Below, piece by piece: positions 50,501 through 59,050 of a stretch of DNA of 64,000 nucleotides. The stretch lies in contig NC_133971.1 of assembly GCF_031877795.1 (NCBI RefSeq), positions 14,548,325-14,612,324 of the forward strand, written 5' to 3'. Below the pieces are notes generated by a model, which was not told the DNA's origin, did no database searches, and saw only the letters and a program-made list of their open reading frames with translations. The translations under genes were made by a program, and so were the position numbers. This DNA comes from Strix aluco. Lineage: Eukaryota > Chordata > Aves > Strigiformes > Strigidae. Within the stretch, counting starts at the first letter, position 1; each line of letters begins with the position of its first letter.

Positions 50501-52565
50501 AGTAGAATTTTACCAGAATAAATAATGTTGGTGATGCACTGCAGAAAGTGCTGACTTGTACTGTGGTCTGCTGCAGAAAATACACTTATTGGATAGTCAG
50601 CACCCTTTTCCCATTTACATTACTATTTGACACATGAAGTGTCAATTTCAGCTTTCCTTTTTCCATCAGTTAAAAAAGATTCTTCATTTAAATAAAGCAG
50701 TAAAACCAGCTTTCTGCTTTTACTCATTCTTCTTGCTCCATTTCAGCAAAATCTTGCAAAGATAAGTACATTTCTGACTTACACTTAGGCAGTTGTGATT
50801 TCCAACCCATGCAGCAGGGTTCTAAAAGTTCCTTATACTTTTCTTTTAGTAGAGAAATTTTTTATTTAAAAAGCGCTTAGATATAAGTCTGAACAGATAA
50901 GTCCCCTCTGAACTACCAACGTGTAACCACTTTACTGTAGCTCTTCCACCATTGTGTCATAATTATTTGCACCAGTGTTTGACCTTGAGTTATGTAAAAT
51001 GGGTAGAGTAATTCTTAAAGAATGGTTCATTTATTCCAAATCTTACTGAGTAGGTTTTTCCAAAGCTTAGAAACTGCTGTTATGAACTGCTTGGCAAATT
51101 CTAATTTGAGTTTTGTGCTGGTTGGAAATACAAACCAGACTTTTCTAAATTAGTGCCTGTAATGTAGACATAACAGACCTTTCTTCACCGTTAGCTTCTT
51201 TGCTATAAGCACAGACTCTTACCCTTCCTGTTGTCTGTTCCACAGGTAGCTCGTTGCTGCTTTTGCTGCGTGCCTGATGGAGATGGTAATTACATTTTTA
51301 CTTCACAATTTACCTCACTTGTAACTTTCAGACCACAGCCAAGAGAGTAAGGACACAGCTGTAGATGCAGAGTTGCTTCTATCCTCATTCTGTAGCATAT
51401 CAAACTCAAGTAACTGAAGCACACAAAGTTAGACTGGGGCAGAAAGCAACAGATGTAACAATACCATTTTAAAACAACAGGCTAGTTAATAATTCCTTAA
51501 AGGACATTTCATTGCTGCAACATACAAAGAGTAATCTCTGCTCTTTGCATGCTTGTGGGTGTGACTGACTGCTGGATTTTTGGCTCAGAAGCTCTGCAGG
51601 ACTGCAGTTGAGAAGTGAGTTGGGAAGGGAGCATCCTGTCTACTGACCTGCTACAATCAGGGTTTTCAGCTTGGACTTGCTGGAAGAGTAAGGTACAGGT
51701 AGAGCGATTTAAATGGCCCAAATGCTCAAAAACTAGCCAGTAGGCCAGGAAGCTGATACAAGGCAGGCTTTAGGTGACAGTTCAGTTTCTTTTAATAAAG
51801 GCTTAGCCCCATGCCCTGAGGGCAAGGAAATGTTCAAGTGTTGCTCTGTATCACATTTTGGTAAATCACACCATAGATGTTTTGCTATGTTCTTCGTGAA
51901 GCCAGCTGCTATTTTCAGTTCTCATTAAATTTGCAAAAGCTTTCTTGTTTCCTCTCACTTACAGCTGATGCTGAAGAGCACATTGAAAAAAGGGGAGGCC
52001 AGACTGTGATTTATGATGAGAAGAAAGGCACGGTGTACAGTTATGCCTACTTCCACTTCGTTTTCTTCTTGGCTTCACTCTATGTGATGATGACAGTAAC
52101 TCATTGGTTCCAGTAAGTGTATTTCTTTAAAGCTGAGAAACTGATGTGTCTCAGTGTTGAGAGGGGAGATGGGAGTGGGAACTTCTGCCATTAGTGTGTC
52201 TCCTCTCCTTAAGTAATAAGCTGGAAGAGACATTTAAAGTCTTTCACGGGTGATTCTTGAGCAAGATCTTGCTCTGTAAAGGGCTATTCTCCCCCCCTTC
52301 CTGACTGGGTTAACCTAGTTGAGGTCTGTGACCCACTTGGAAAAACAGGATGCTGCAGTCTGAGATATGAATAGTGAGTTCATTGCTGCTTTTTTTTTTT
52401 TTTTTTTCCCTTAACAGTTATGAAAGTGCTCAGATTGAAAAATTCTTCACCGGAACCTGGTCCATCTTCTGGGTTAAGATGGTCTCTTGTTGGGTTTGTG
52501 TCTGTCTGTACTTATGGACTCTTATTGCTCCACTCTGTTGCCCAACAAGAGAGTTCTCAGTGTGA
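13942..52565 (+). CDS. SERINC5: SERINC5, serine incorporator 5 (gene span, 12 coding exons)
   Basis: Joining the 12 exons listed separately gives 1389 nt: 462 residues plus stop, about the length of the long vertebrate isoform. The protein opens [15 protein letters not shown], with the cysteine-rich N-terminus typical of the family. It contains about ten hydrophobic helices, with N294 in an NIT sequon (the known glycosylation site in human SERINC5), and ends [15 protein letters not shown]5 is a plasma-membrane multipass protein named for a proposed role in serine incorporation into lipids. It behaves as a phospholipid scramblase and is packaged into retroviral particles, where it lowers infectivity. 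Human SERINC5 is antagonised by HIV-1 Nef and MLV glycoGag. The identity rests on near-continuous similarity to human SERINC5 rather than SERINC1 or SERINC3. All introns are GT-AG. The start is chosen by homology and has G at -3. Confidence 0.97.
17263..17279. repeat. G17 homopolymer
   Basis: Run of 17 G in intron 1, on the sense strand of SERINC5. It is a microsatellite and its length may be unreliable in assemblies. Confidence 0.8.
17503..17528. repeat. A26 homopolymer
   Basis: Run of 26 A, 224 bp after the G17 run. Read on the plus strand it could be the tail of a retrocopy, but the preceding 200 bp show no gene-like body and no AATAAA close upstream. Confidence 0.8.
18515..18566. repeat. 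26-bp tandem duplication
   Basis: Two adjacent copies of a 26-bp unit beginning GGCAGAAGATA, at 18515-18540 and 18541-18566, differing at a few positions. Confidence 0.75.
21882..22480 (-). mobile_element. Solo LTR candidate, antisense, 599 bp
   Basis: The segment starts TGTTGTCCC and ends GATGTAACA, so its ends are TG...CA with an imperfect inverted repeat. It is flanked by CTAA on both sides (21878-21881 and 22481-22484), a candidate 4-bp target-site duplication. On the minus strand it has the expected LTR order: long U3, TATAAA (22040-22035), ATTAAA (21959-21954), then about 60 bp of U5. No gag, pol or env remnants flank it, so it is read as a solo LTR of an endogenous retrovirus. The family is not identified. 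Confidence 0.7.
25953..26688 (+). mobile_element. Solo LTR candidate with internal repeats, sense, about 736 bp
   Basis: The core resembles an avian endogenous-retrovirus LTR. It has TATATAAGG at 26284, a GC-richer R-like region, an AT-rich stretch, a degraded signal AATAAG at 26627-26632, and then a terminal segment ending GCAAAACA at 26688. Two near-identical 49-bp units (26022-26070 and 26118-26166, four mismatches) sit in the U3 region. I could not find a convincing target-site duplication, so both ends are approximate. The 5' end at 25953 is the least certain. Confidence 0.6.
26022..26166 (+). repeat. 49-bp direct repeats in LTR U3
   Basis: Two copies at 26022-26070 and 26118-26166 (96-bp period), each opening TGGCCTTGTTCAAGGCTGA and containing a second TGGCCTTGTT. 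Duplicated U3 segments in LTRs are often enhancer repeats, but function here is inference. Confidence 0.8.
27949..28200 (-). other. Unexplained 83-codon minus-strand ORF
   Basis: Open frame in SERINC5 intron 1 on the opposite strand. The predicted peptide is rich in serine, threonine and lysine and has a basic C-terminal part (motifs [11 protein letters not shown] and [10 protein letters not shown]), more like a real protein tail than the cysteine- and leucine-rich chance ORFs nearby. An in-frame stop lies just upstream of its ATG. I do not recognise the family. It may be a fragment of a retrocopy or chance. Confidence 0.25.
29090..29257 (+). CDS. SERINC5: SERINC5 coding exon 2
   Basis: Residues 10-65. 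It carries the cysteine-rich segment [19 protein letters not shown] and the first transmembrane helix (about residues 37-59). The acceptor is TTTCCAG ending at 29089 and the donor is GTAAGT at 29258. Phase is 0 on both sides. Confidence 0.97.
31706..31825 (+). other. Candidate SERINC5 cassette exon
   Basis: A 120-nt (40-codon) GC-rich island in AT-rich intron 2, bounded by a pyrimidine tract with GAG at 31703-31705 and CAG followed by GT at 31826. Read in phase 0 it is open and encodes a peptide with three cysteines and an N-V-S sequon. Both flanking SERINC5 exons join in phase 0, so inclusion would add 40 residues between H65 and I66 without a frameshift. Against it: the donor (GTAGAC) and acceptor (GAG) are weak, a second frame is also open, and I know of no such exon in other SERINC5 genes. 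Confidence 0.25.
35838..36824 (+). mobile_element. Solo LTR, abundant avian ERV type, sense, 987 bp
   Basis: It begins TGTGCTGGGTTTGTGTGACA and ends CTCAAACCGCAACA, giving TG...CA ends. Its flanks are GACAG (35833-35837) and GGCAG (36825-36829), a 5-bp target-site duplication with one mismatch. A TATTTAAG box is at 35998-36005, followed by a purine-rich region with repeated GGAGCA and CCGTGG motifs. I recognise it as a member of a very common avian endogenous-retrovirus LTR family, probably ERVL-related, but cannot confirm the exact family name. No AATAAA occurs inside it on the sense strand. No internal retroviral genes are present. Confidence 0.88.
37106..37284 (+). CDS. SERINC5: SERINC5 coding exon 3
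   Basis: Residues 66-124 and two bases of G125. It encodes the first extracellular loop ([20 protein letters not shown]) with two cysteines, then a phenylalanine-rich helix around residues 96-112 ([11 protein letters not shown]) and a basic loop SSKSCR. The acceptor ends at 37105 and the donor is GTAAGT at 37285. Confidence 0.97.
37569..37651 (+). CDS. SERINC5: SERINC5 coding exon 4
   Basis: Its first base completes G125, then it encodes residues 126-152 and the first base of A153. It carries [20 protein letters not shown] followed by DQDTFLN, strongly conserved in SERINC5. The preceding intron is only 284 bp. Confidence 0.97.
37652..39860 (+). other. SERINC5: SERINC5 intron 4 (2.2 kb)
   Basis: No gene or mobile element recognised. 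It contains an A20 run at 38528-38547 (no attached retrocopy visible). A 151-codon minus-strand open frame at 37671-38126 has no recognisable homology and is probably chance. Confidence 0.85.
39861..39954 (+). CDS. SERINC5: SERINC5 coding exon 5
   Basis: Completes A153 and encodes residues 154-183 plus two bases of W184. It carries [20 protein letters not shown] and then [10 protein letters not shown], the family-conserved helix and E-F-x-H-x-W-N motif. The acceptor is CTTGCAG and the donor is GTATGT at 39955. Confidence 0.97.
39955..41533 (+). other. SERINC5: SERINC5 intron 5 (1.6 kb)
   Basis: Non-coding. No repeat or gene recognised beyond short chance ORFs. It ends in a TCTCTCTCCCCAG acceptor. 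Confidence 0.85.
41534..41745 (+). CDS. SERINC5: SERINC5 coding exon 6
   Basis: Completes W184 and encodes residues 185-254 plus the first base of R255. It includes two hydrophobic helices ([20 protein letters not shown] and [12 protein letters not shown]) separated by a loop with a cysteine (SEGCMYNK). At SPCVQN the cysteine replaces a tryptophan that I recall in human SERINC5. Confidence 0.97.
41746..42567 (+). other. SERINC5: SERINC5 intron 6 (822 bp)
   Basis: Non-coding, with nothing recognised. Donor GTGAGT at 41746, acceptor TTGTAAAG ending at 42567. Confidence 0.9.
42568..42663 (+). CDS. SERINC5: SERINC5 coding exon 7
   Basis: Completes R255, then residues 256-286 and the first base of I287. 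It carries [20 protein letters not shown], one of the most conserved blocks of the SERINC family, then [10 protein letters not shown]. The donor is GTAAGT at 42664. Confidence 0.97.
42664..45544 (+). other. SERINC5: SERINC5 intron 7 (2.9 kb)
   Basis: Contains a 48-bp tandem duplication (44956-45051) and a 164-codon plus-strand open frame (43864-44358) with no recognisable domain. No mobile element with definable ends. Confidence 0.85.
44956..45051. repeat. 48-bp tandem duplication
   Basis: Two adjacent 48-bp copies at 44956-45003 and 45004-45051, both opening GGGACCT and sharing GTTAAGATAAAATCTTGC, with about six differences. A local duplication. Confidence 0.85.
45545..45671 (+). CDS. SERINC5: SERINC5 coding exon 8
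   Basis: Completes I287 and encodes residues 288-328 plus two bases of C329. It includes the sequon at N294 ([10 protein letters not shown]), equivalent to the glycosylated N294 of human SERINC5, and the start of the next helix ([14 protein letters not shown]). The acceptor is GTGAAG and the donor is GTAAGT. Confidence 0.97.
45672..47336 (+). other. SERINC5: SERINC5 intron 8 (1.7 kb)
   Basis: Non-coding. No repeat or exon recognised. It ends in a TTTTGCTCCTAG acceptor. Confidence 0.88.
47337..47403 (+). CDS. SERINC5: SERINC5 coding exon 9
   Basis: Completes C329, then residues 330-351 ([20 protein letters not shown] then TE). This is the first part of the long cytoplasmic loop that in human SERINC5 determines sensitivity to Nef. 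The donor is GTGAGT at 47404, phase 0. Confidence 0.96.
47872..48536 (+). mobile_element. Solo LTR candidate, sense, 665 bp
   Basis: Starts TGATACAGTA and ends CAGATAACA, with TG...CA ends. It is flanked by GTAC on both sides (47868-47871 and 48537-48540), a candidate 4-bp target-site duplication. It contains TATAAAAG at 48387-48394 and, 70 bp later, a non-canonical AGTAAA at 48459-48464, followed by a GT-rich stretch and about 50 bp of U5-like sequence. The order fits a sense-strand LTR. A 4-bp match alone is weak evidence, and the family is not identified. Confidence 0.6.
49866..50457 (-). mobile_element. Solo LTR candidate, antisense, about 592 bp
   Basis: The two ends carry a matching inverted segment (TTAGGAAAA at the left, TTTTCCTAA at the right, which ends in CTAACA). 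On the minus strand the order is long U3, TATAAGG (50017-50011), AATAAA (49951-49946), then a short U5, the same layout and nearly the same length as the LTR at 21882-22480. The left end reads CA where TG is expected and no target-site duplication was found, so ends and family are tentative. Confidence 0.5.
51246..51285 (+). CDS. SERINC5: SERINC5 coding exon 10 (40-nt microexon)
   Basis: Residues 352-364, [13 protein letters not shown], plus one base of A365. It contributes a four-cysteine cluster to the long cytoplasmic loop, matching the ARCCFCF region of human SERINC5. The acceptor is TTCCACAG and the donor is GTAATT. Too short to find without homology. Confidence 0.94.
51286..51964 (+). 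other. SERINC5: SERINC5 intron 10 (679 bp)
   Basis: Non-coding, with nothing recognised. The acceptor is CACTTACAG ending at 51964. Confidence 0.9.
51965..52112 (+). CDS. SERINC5: SERINC5 coding exon 11
   Basis: Completes A365 and encodes residues 366-413 plus two bases of H414. It has the acidic/basic end of the cytoplasmic loop ([12 protein letters not shown]), the family signature [20 protein letters not shown], and a helix ([15 protein letters not shown]). The donor is GTAAGT at 52113. In human, reading past an equivalent donor yields a shorter isoform. Confidence 0.97.
52113..52417 (+). other. SERINC5: SERINC5 intron 11 (305 bp)
   Basis: Short intron ending in an unusually long T18 tract (52390-52407) followed by CCCTTAACAG, the polypyrimidine tract and acceptor of exon 12. 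Confidence 0.92.
52418..52565 (+). CDS. SERINC5: SERINC5 coding exon 12 (last)
   Basis: Completes H414 and encodes residues 415-462 before TGA at 52563-52565. It carries [20 protein letters not shown], the tenth transmembrane helix ([15 protein letters not shown]) and the conserved terminal [11 protein letters not shown]. This is the long, ten-helix C-terminus. The long isoform is the stable antiviral form in human. Confidence 0.97.
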
Positions 52566-52623
52566 ACACTCAGAAGGTCCTCCTGTGTTTTTCTCTTTTC
52601 TTTTTTTTTTCCCCCTTGTTACA

Positions 52624-52629
52624 AATAAA
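52624..52629 (+). terminator. SERINC5: Proximal SERINC5 poly(A) signal
   Basis: Canonical AATAAA 59 nt after the stop codon, followed by a T/G-containing stretch. Use would give a 3'UTR of only about 80 nt. Confidence 0.5.
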
Positions 52630-54033
52630 ATACAACAGTCATTTTGTAATGAGGAAACAGCCCACTTACCATAACGTATCAGTTAGTAACTTTTGAGTCA
52701 GACTAAACAAATGATTGAAGACTTTTTTACCTATTTTAATTGTCATGAACAATCATTGCCCAAGGGAACAAATCTGTTCCAAAACTTTGTAATGCTGATA
52801 TGTGGAGAGTAGGAAGCACAGTCGTTGCATAAACTGGAATAAGTCAAATGCTTTTCAGATAAGTGACAGTCTTTCTCTGGCTTCGTTGGCAAGAAAAGAA
52901 AAAATCGTGGTGCAGATACATCTTCTTCCTTCCTGTGAATGTTGTATATCTTCTAGCAAATATGCATTCCTTTTTATACTCTTTTATTAACTGTGTCTTT
53001 TACAGTTTGCAGTGATCATTTGGATTGCTGTTTTGTACAGCATATAATACATGCAAGTAGTATCCAGATAATTTTTTCCAAAAACATAACTAAATACTTC
53101 TGTAGAAATAGAGAATATGTAAGAATTTGACTGCCAAAGCATCTACTACAAATTGTTTATCTAAATATTGAATATATTAAGTTATTGTATACCGAGATTG
53201 AGAAAGGAATGTACCAATGATAATAGAGTATTTATTCTATTCTAACTTTAAAAGGCGCCTGAATATTTTATGCAATTCAGATCTGGTCCAGTTCTTAACA
53301 GAAGGGGAGTTCTACACACAATTCTTAAACTCTGAATTTTGTCCAACTTTGTTTTGCCAGGTCACTTAAATGGCAAGTTGTGTGTACTGCATGGGGATTT
53401 AAGATACGGTACATTCTTTATTCAGAATGTTTGCTGTTGAGAAAATGCTGATTACAGGAGTGCTGCCAGTTGCTGTTAAATTTAAAAGTGGAGTACTCAT
53501 TTACTTTTCTATCCTGCTGTTTCAGCTTGTGTCTAAAGATCTCCCAGGATCTTCAGTTCTGTTTCCATTAGTAATTTTATAATATTTTAAATGCATAGAC
53601 GCTCGGAAAAGGACTATGGTGCATCATCTTCCTTTTCTGTCTGTGTGTTGGTTGGGAAGTATTCGTTCTAACTGCTATATTTTAACACTCTTCTGTTGAT
53701 GTTAGTTTTGCTGTTGGGATGGGACTTAGCCAACCAATCCATTAATGGAGAGTAAACTTCTTTTGGAGAACTCCTATTCCAAGCAGTGAGGTAAGCAGTC
53801 AGAAAAACAAAACCAGAAGACAGAAATGTATCAGCAGCTGCCATAGTACAAATGACTGACTTGACAATATTTAACCTTACCATGTCACTTTTTTATTTGC
53901 TTTAAGCAGATGATTTGGTGGCAGAATAACAGCTGAGATGCCCTAAATGCTGAATAAGATTGAACCTACTATTAGTTATCTACATTCTGGTGGGATGAGT
54001 TTATGGTTTACACTAGTCCCAGAGGTTTTGTCT

Positions 54034-54059
<26 letters not shown>
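54034..54059. repeat. (TC)13 microsatellite
   Basis: Perfect TC dinucleotide run of 26 nt within the probable SERINC5 3'UTR. Confidence 0.9.
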
Positions 54060-54065
<6 letters not shown>

Positions 54066-57005
54066 GTGTGAAATATGCAGGATATAAACAAAACTGATTT
54101 AGCAGTTGTTTTTCAAAATATGATTGACCCTTAAATCTTCACCCAATGCTTTTTGCAGAACCTAGAAAAGCATAACAAAGAGGCCATTAAGATGGCCAAA
54201 ATATTTGCATGCCTTATTTGTTCTGTTGCAGCAATTGATGGCTAATGCACACCTGGTGAGTAATCCTAATGTAACAGATCTCAATTCTCTTGTTTTCATT
54301 ACTACTTTTAGCTGCCTTGTTACTATGGTATCCTAAGGCTTCTGTCCTGCCTGGCTCTTGCTAGGGTTGTGATCTTCACAACCCTGTGCACTCTTACCTC
54401 AAACAAAATCTACAGGTCTGCAGTTCTGTATACTTATACCACCTACCCCAGTGATTAGGAGCCTCAAAGTACATCTGTCATGAGATCTGAGGGAAGGAGG
54501 AGTCTGTCCAGAGGTGACTCTCTTGCAGCTATTCTCCTTGATTGTGCTTGGGGAAAAAAAAACAGTTGAAGCTTAGCTTTGACATTGAGTTAGAAAAGCA
54601 ACAAACAGCTCTGGAGAGGGAGGCAGGGTTTTTTCTTTCCTTTTGCTTCTGCGGGGAGGTTCTGATCTCGCCAAGAGTTCTGCTAGTATGGGGACCTGTT
54701 GCTGTGTCTCTGCCTGCATTTGGCATCCAGCCATGCAGATCCTTCTGCAGCAGGAAAAGGCCTTTGTTAATGCATTCACAATCTCAAAGCCTTTATCTGT
54801 CCTGTGTCTTAAGATGAGAGCTTACAGGCTGTGCAGTGATAACTTGTCCCACCTAACTCATAGAAGCTATTCTGACAATCTTGATCCAGTGATAGAGCTG
54901 TGAGCTGCAGCTGAGATAGTCCAAGCTCTTGCTCCTTCCTTGGTGAATGCTATTCCCTAAAGTATAGGGGCTGGCAGGAGTCACTTTCTAGTGCCGTATG
55001 TGTTGTGCTATGAGAAACCAAGTATGGGTTTTTTTTAAATTAGCAATGTTTTTTATAACACAACAATCTGGGCAAGGAGCTATACAGAAGGCGGGATGCA
55101 CTGTGTCAAGTTACAAGGCAGGGAATGGTAACTGTTACCTGGTTCTGATAGCAGGCATCCCAGTCACAAATGCAGATGATCTTATACATATCTTGGCCAA
55201 TGGATGTTCTTGTTTACGAAAACATTTACTGTATGTTGGCAGTATCTGCCTGCATAAGGACTTCCTGCACTTCCTTGTGCTTATTTTTTTTATAGCTTAT
55301 ATTTAAGGATGCAGGTTTTGCGCAGAGGAAACGTGGTTGTAAGAGGAAAGTCCACAGTGAGGCACAAGTCCATTCTTACACAGCACTTGCCTCACTGAAT
55401 TGCTCCTTCATCCTTCCCTTCCACCAGTTATTGACCTTAGTGTGTAGTTCTCTGGGTATATATGGTGGGAATGGGTCAGTGCCTGACTACACTGCTTTGT
55501 CTGCTTCTGAGCAAACATTGTGGGAAAGGGCCTGAAAATAATTTTGAGGACCTGTGTGTCCATGCTGTGGTCCCAGATCCAGCTATGGCTCTCTAGGCCT
55601 TTCTAAGGAATCAGTAACTGGTGGCACCTGGGTGTGCAAAGCCTCTAGTTCCTCAATGAGGCACAGCTTCCTGCTGGCCAGGCAAATGTTACAACTTTAG
55701 CGTTCGGTGTAAAATCTGTACTGTGAACTTCCGTGTGCAACTACTTAACAAACTCCCCAGCTAGGGTCAAGGATTCAAATGCCCAGTTCATAGATGCCAA
55801 TCAGTTCATGCAAATGGACTTTTAAAACCTTTTTAAGAAGTGCCTTCATACCTGTTGCTGTGATAGCTAATAATTCAGGTGGCACTGGAACTGGAAAACC
55901 TGAACTGAGCCTGTGACTGAGTGCTGCTGCCTTGTACGTTACACCAGTGTGTACAAGACATTCAGACCCATGGTGCATGTGGAAGACCAAATAATCTGTG
56001 CTTGACAAACCTCTGGGGGATAAGACTGATTCGGATATTACTGTGCAGTGGAAGATGAACTGGGAAAACTCACAAATAGCCTGATGCTTTTGTGAATAAA
56101 TGAGTAGTTGTCGCTTACATTTACATGTAAGCTGTAAACACTTAACTTTCTCTCTCCATACCTGAAAGTGCAGGTAACTGTTCTGCTTGAGGCAGTTTTC
56201 TGTGCGATGTCTGTCCTGCCTTGTGCCACGATTGGTCACTGAATTTGCTCCTGGATGTAAGTGAGCGGTGCAGCATTTCTGTCTCCTAGTATCTTTGGTC
56301 TGTGTGGAGTGAGGAAGCTGTTGTTACATGTCCTGTACTAAGTTTCCTCTAGTTAAACTTGAATTTAAACTAATGCTATCATTTAATGGACTCTTGGAGG
56401 AACAGACCGTGTTGGCAGAAGTTAGTTCTGCTGGGAAGGTGAAATGCTCTTATTGGCGTTTTCCTACTTTTTCAGATTTGCTCTCAGAAGAAAGGTTATT
56501 TAGAACCTCACTGCTGCACTGCCATCTGAGACTAGAACAATTTCATATTTTCTCATGAAGGCAACTGAGCCATGATATTGACTGGTTTTTGTTTGGGGTA
56601 AAATCAGTGGGATGGACTCAGAGAGCAAGTCTTTGAATCCAAATAGCTGGACTAACAAATGAGGCCATAAAACCTTATTAAGAATGTGTGGAAAGCAGAT
56701 GGATATGCTTGTTTGCTGTTTACCACCTTGTTCCTCAAAGTGTGCAGGCAGCCCTTGCAGCTGTGTGCCAAGTAAGGAACTCCACTGTGGTCACACATCA
56801 GAGTTACTACATGTTTGTGATACTCTCAGTTTTGTACTTCAAGCATTTCCATGAGGTTCAAAAAGCTTGTACTTGCCCAGCTAATTCAGTAAATCCTGGC
56901 TGGATTGGGTCACTTTTGTCTGAAACGGGTAATTCAGTGTTGCTAATGTATGCGTAGTCCAGAGAGAGGGTTTATCCCCTCACAGAATCATAAACACTGC
57001 ATGTC

Positions 57006-57023
57006 TATTTATTTATTTATTTT
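57006..57023 (+). promoter_or_regulatory. SERINC5: AU-rich element in probable 3'UTR
   Basis: Four tandem, overlapping ATTTA-type pentamers, including the TTATTTATT nonamer, on the transcribed strand. Such elements bind mRNA-decay factors. Function depends on use of the distal poly(A) site. Confidence 0.45.
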
Positions 57024-59024
57024 GTGTTTTAGCACCTTTTTACAAATCTGGAAACGCTTTCAGATGATGAACTATGCACGTATAATTGCTTCATCAGCCA
57101 CTAGTGCAGCCATTTCTGGGCTAGAACATTGCTATTAATGAGGCAACCATTGCACTTGCGAAAAAAGCTGTTTTTTAACAGTTCTCTGATTTTGACCAAT
57201 GCATCAGGAAAATTTGGGAACTCAAGGTAGTGCTGCTCCCAACTTTGGCTAGTAGCCCACAGTATTATGGGCACCTCTGAACAAATTGGTAACAAAATAA
57301 CCCACTGACTGCTTTTAAAACATGCTCTAAATATTTTATGCTGTGAACTGTTAGGCTTTTGTCCTAAATAAGTTGATGAAGCAAAATACCACGAGATTGT
57401 AGCCGTGTGGCTAGATGAGCAAGATTATCTGCAGCTAAAGTTTTGCTCTCATCTTTCCTTCTGGGCTTTAGAAGCAATGTCTTTTGCTTGCAGGCTGTAT
57501 CTCCTCATTTTATTTGCCTTTTTCTCCTTGCATTTGTTTTTTAAAGCCATTGTAAACCCGCTTCACTCCCATTCTGCTTCCTGTCAAGCGGGATGTCTTT
57601 GGTGCTAGAAACTAGCAAAGACTTCTTTGCCAGGTCTTGTTGATCCTTTCCTTTCTATAGCAGGACAACCTGCAGTGTTGAAGCAAAGTCAAGGATCATA
57701 GTTATTATATGGATTGGTTTTCCTCTGTGGAAACTGCTTCTTTGTTTTCTGAAGTGACCTACAAGTTCTTGTGGGAGGAAAACACATAATCAGCACCATG
57801 ACATTTTACTTTGTGTTTTCAATTTTGTAAACAGTAGTTTGAACTGAATGTTTCACATGACTGTACAAGGGAATGCCAGGGGTCAAGTGCTTAGAAAGCT
57901 TTGGGGTTTTGTACTTGTAACAGGATACGTAGCTTGGGAACGTATGTGTCTACATTTTCAACATCTTGATGGCAGAATGCCCATGTGCCCCAGGATGGGG
58001 ATGCAGACACACTGTGCAGGGTTTGAAGTAAAAACTTTGGAAGACTGGCGTGACGGCTGCCTTCTAATGCATGAAGAAACTGTAGGTTTCAAGTAGGCCT
58101 TACATCCAGTTTTGTTTTGTTTTTTTCTCAAACCTGGTTTCAACTCATTCCACACCTGTTCAATAATGTTATTTTTTAAAAGTTGGAATTTATTTCAGAT
58201 ATAAGCTATGTTGGCTTCCCCCCGTTTGCCAGTCTCCGGTAGTTCCCAGTGCGTAGCATACAGCCATTTGCAAACTTCTTCAGAGCCACAGTTGTCAGCT
58301 TTGAAACCACTCCAGCAGCTTAAAGCTTCCAGGGCTTTTGTTCACCAGAGCTGTGGGGTGCAGCACTGCAGCTGTGCTTTTGCCAAAGACGCCTCAGTGT
58401 GAAGCCAAGAAGAATTTTGGAAGACAATGGGGAAATAATGTCTCACTACTCATACCGTAGCTTTATTTTTCCTCTTACCAATGTCCAGGTGCTTAGGTGT
58501 CATTGAACATCCATGCGAACTTAAAGCAAGGAGAATTAACTTCAAGAGAAAATTGTTCAACTTGTAATATACAAGCTGAGAAAATATTTACTAGGAACAT
58601 ATGGGCTCACCCTCTGCTTTTTGTTTACCACTGATGAGTGGTGTTCAGTCTCCTGTACACCATGTTCGAAAACTGGATGCAAAGTAGTCAAAATGTAAAC
58701 ACTTTTTCTTAATGGTGAGGAGTTTTTAATTAGTCTTTTTCAAGGTTCTTAATATCTCAAGGGAACTTTTTGGGTGTGTATGTGTGGTTTTATTTTACTA
58801 AACTGTAGCCAGTGGAGATTTGCTAGGTTAACATTTTTTGCAAGTGTTGTGATCTGTAGTAACACTTTGACTTTTAAGGATCTGTAAAGATTTCAGAATT
58901 GTAAGATCTCAATTGTAAAGTAGTCAACAGATTTGCCTTTTTAAAGCATGTTAATGGTTTTTATGGACACTTCCTTTTGTATACTGAGTGAATGTATCAT
59001 TATAGATTTAATGTTTAATGGACC

Positions 59025-59030
59025 AATAAA
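59025..59030 (+). terminator. SERINC5: Distal SERINC5 poly(A) signal
   Basis: Canonical AATAAA in a strongly AT-rich context, followed after about 25 nt by TTGTGATATA, a plausible GU-rich downstream element. Cleavage would fall near 59045-59052. It is the best candidate for the end of the transcription unit. Confidence 0.65.
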
Positions 59031-59050
59031 GTTTTTCTTACATTTGAAAT

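Larger units (their letters stand above)
47404..51245 (+). other. SERINC5: SERINC5 intron 9 (3.8 kb)
   Basis: Contains two solo-LTR candidates in opposite orientations (47872-48536 plus, 49866-50457 minus). The 48.85-49.3 kb stretch is GC-richer but has no recognisable exon. Confidence 0.85.
52566..59050 (+). other. SERINC5: Probable long SERINC5 3'UTR (6.5 kb)
   Basis: Non-coding, AT-rich, sense-strand sequence between the stop codon and the distal poly(A) signal at 59025. I see no intervening gene, promoter-like CpG island or mobile element with definable ends. It contains a (TC)13 microsatellite (54034-54059), an internal AATAAA (56095-56100) and an AU-rich element (57006-57023). Whether one transcript spans it all is inferred. 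The 154-codon minus-strand frame at 55775-56239 shows no known domain. Confidence 0.6.

Noticed and set aside
55775-56239. 154-codon minus-strand ORF opposite the SERINC5 3'UTR
   Set aside because: Composition is unremarkable, there is no known domain and no adjacent promoter. Treated as chance.
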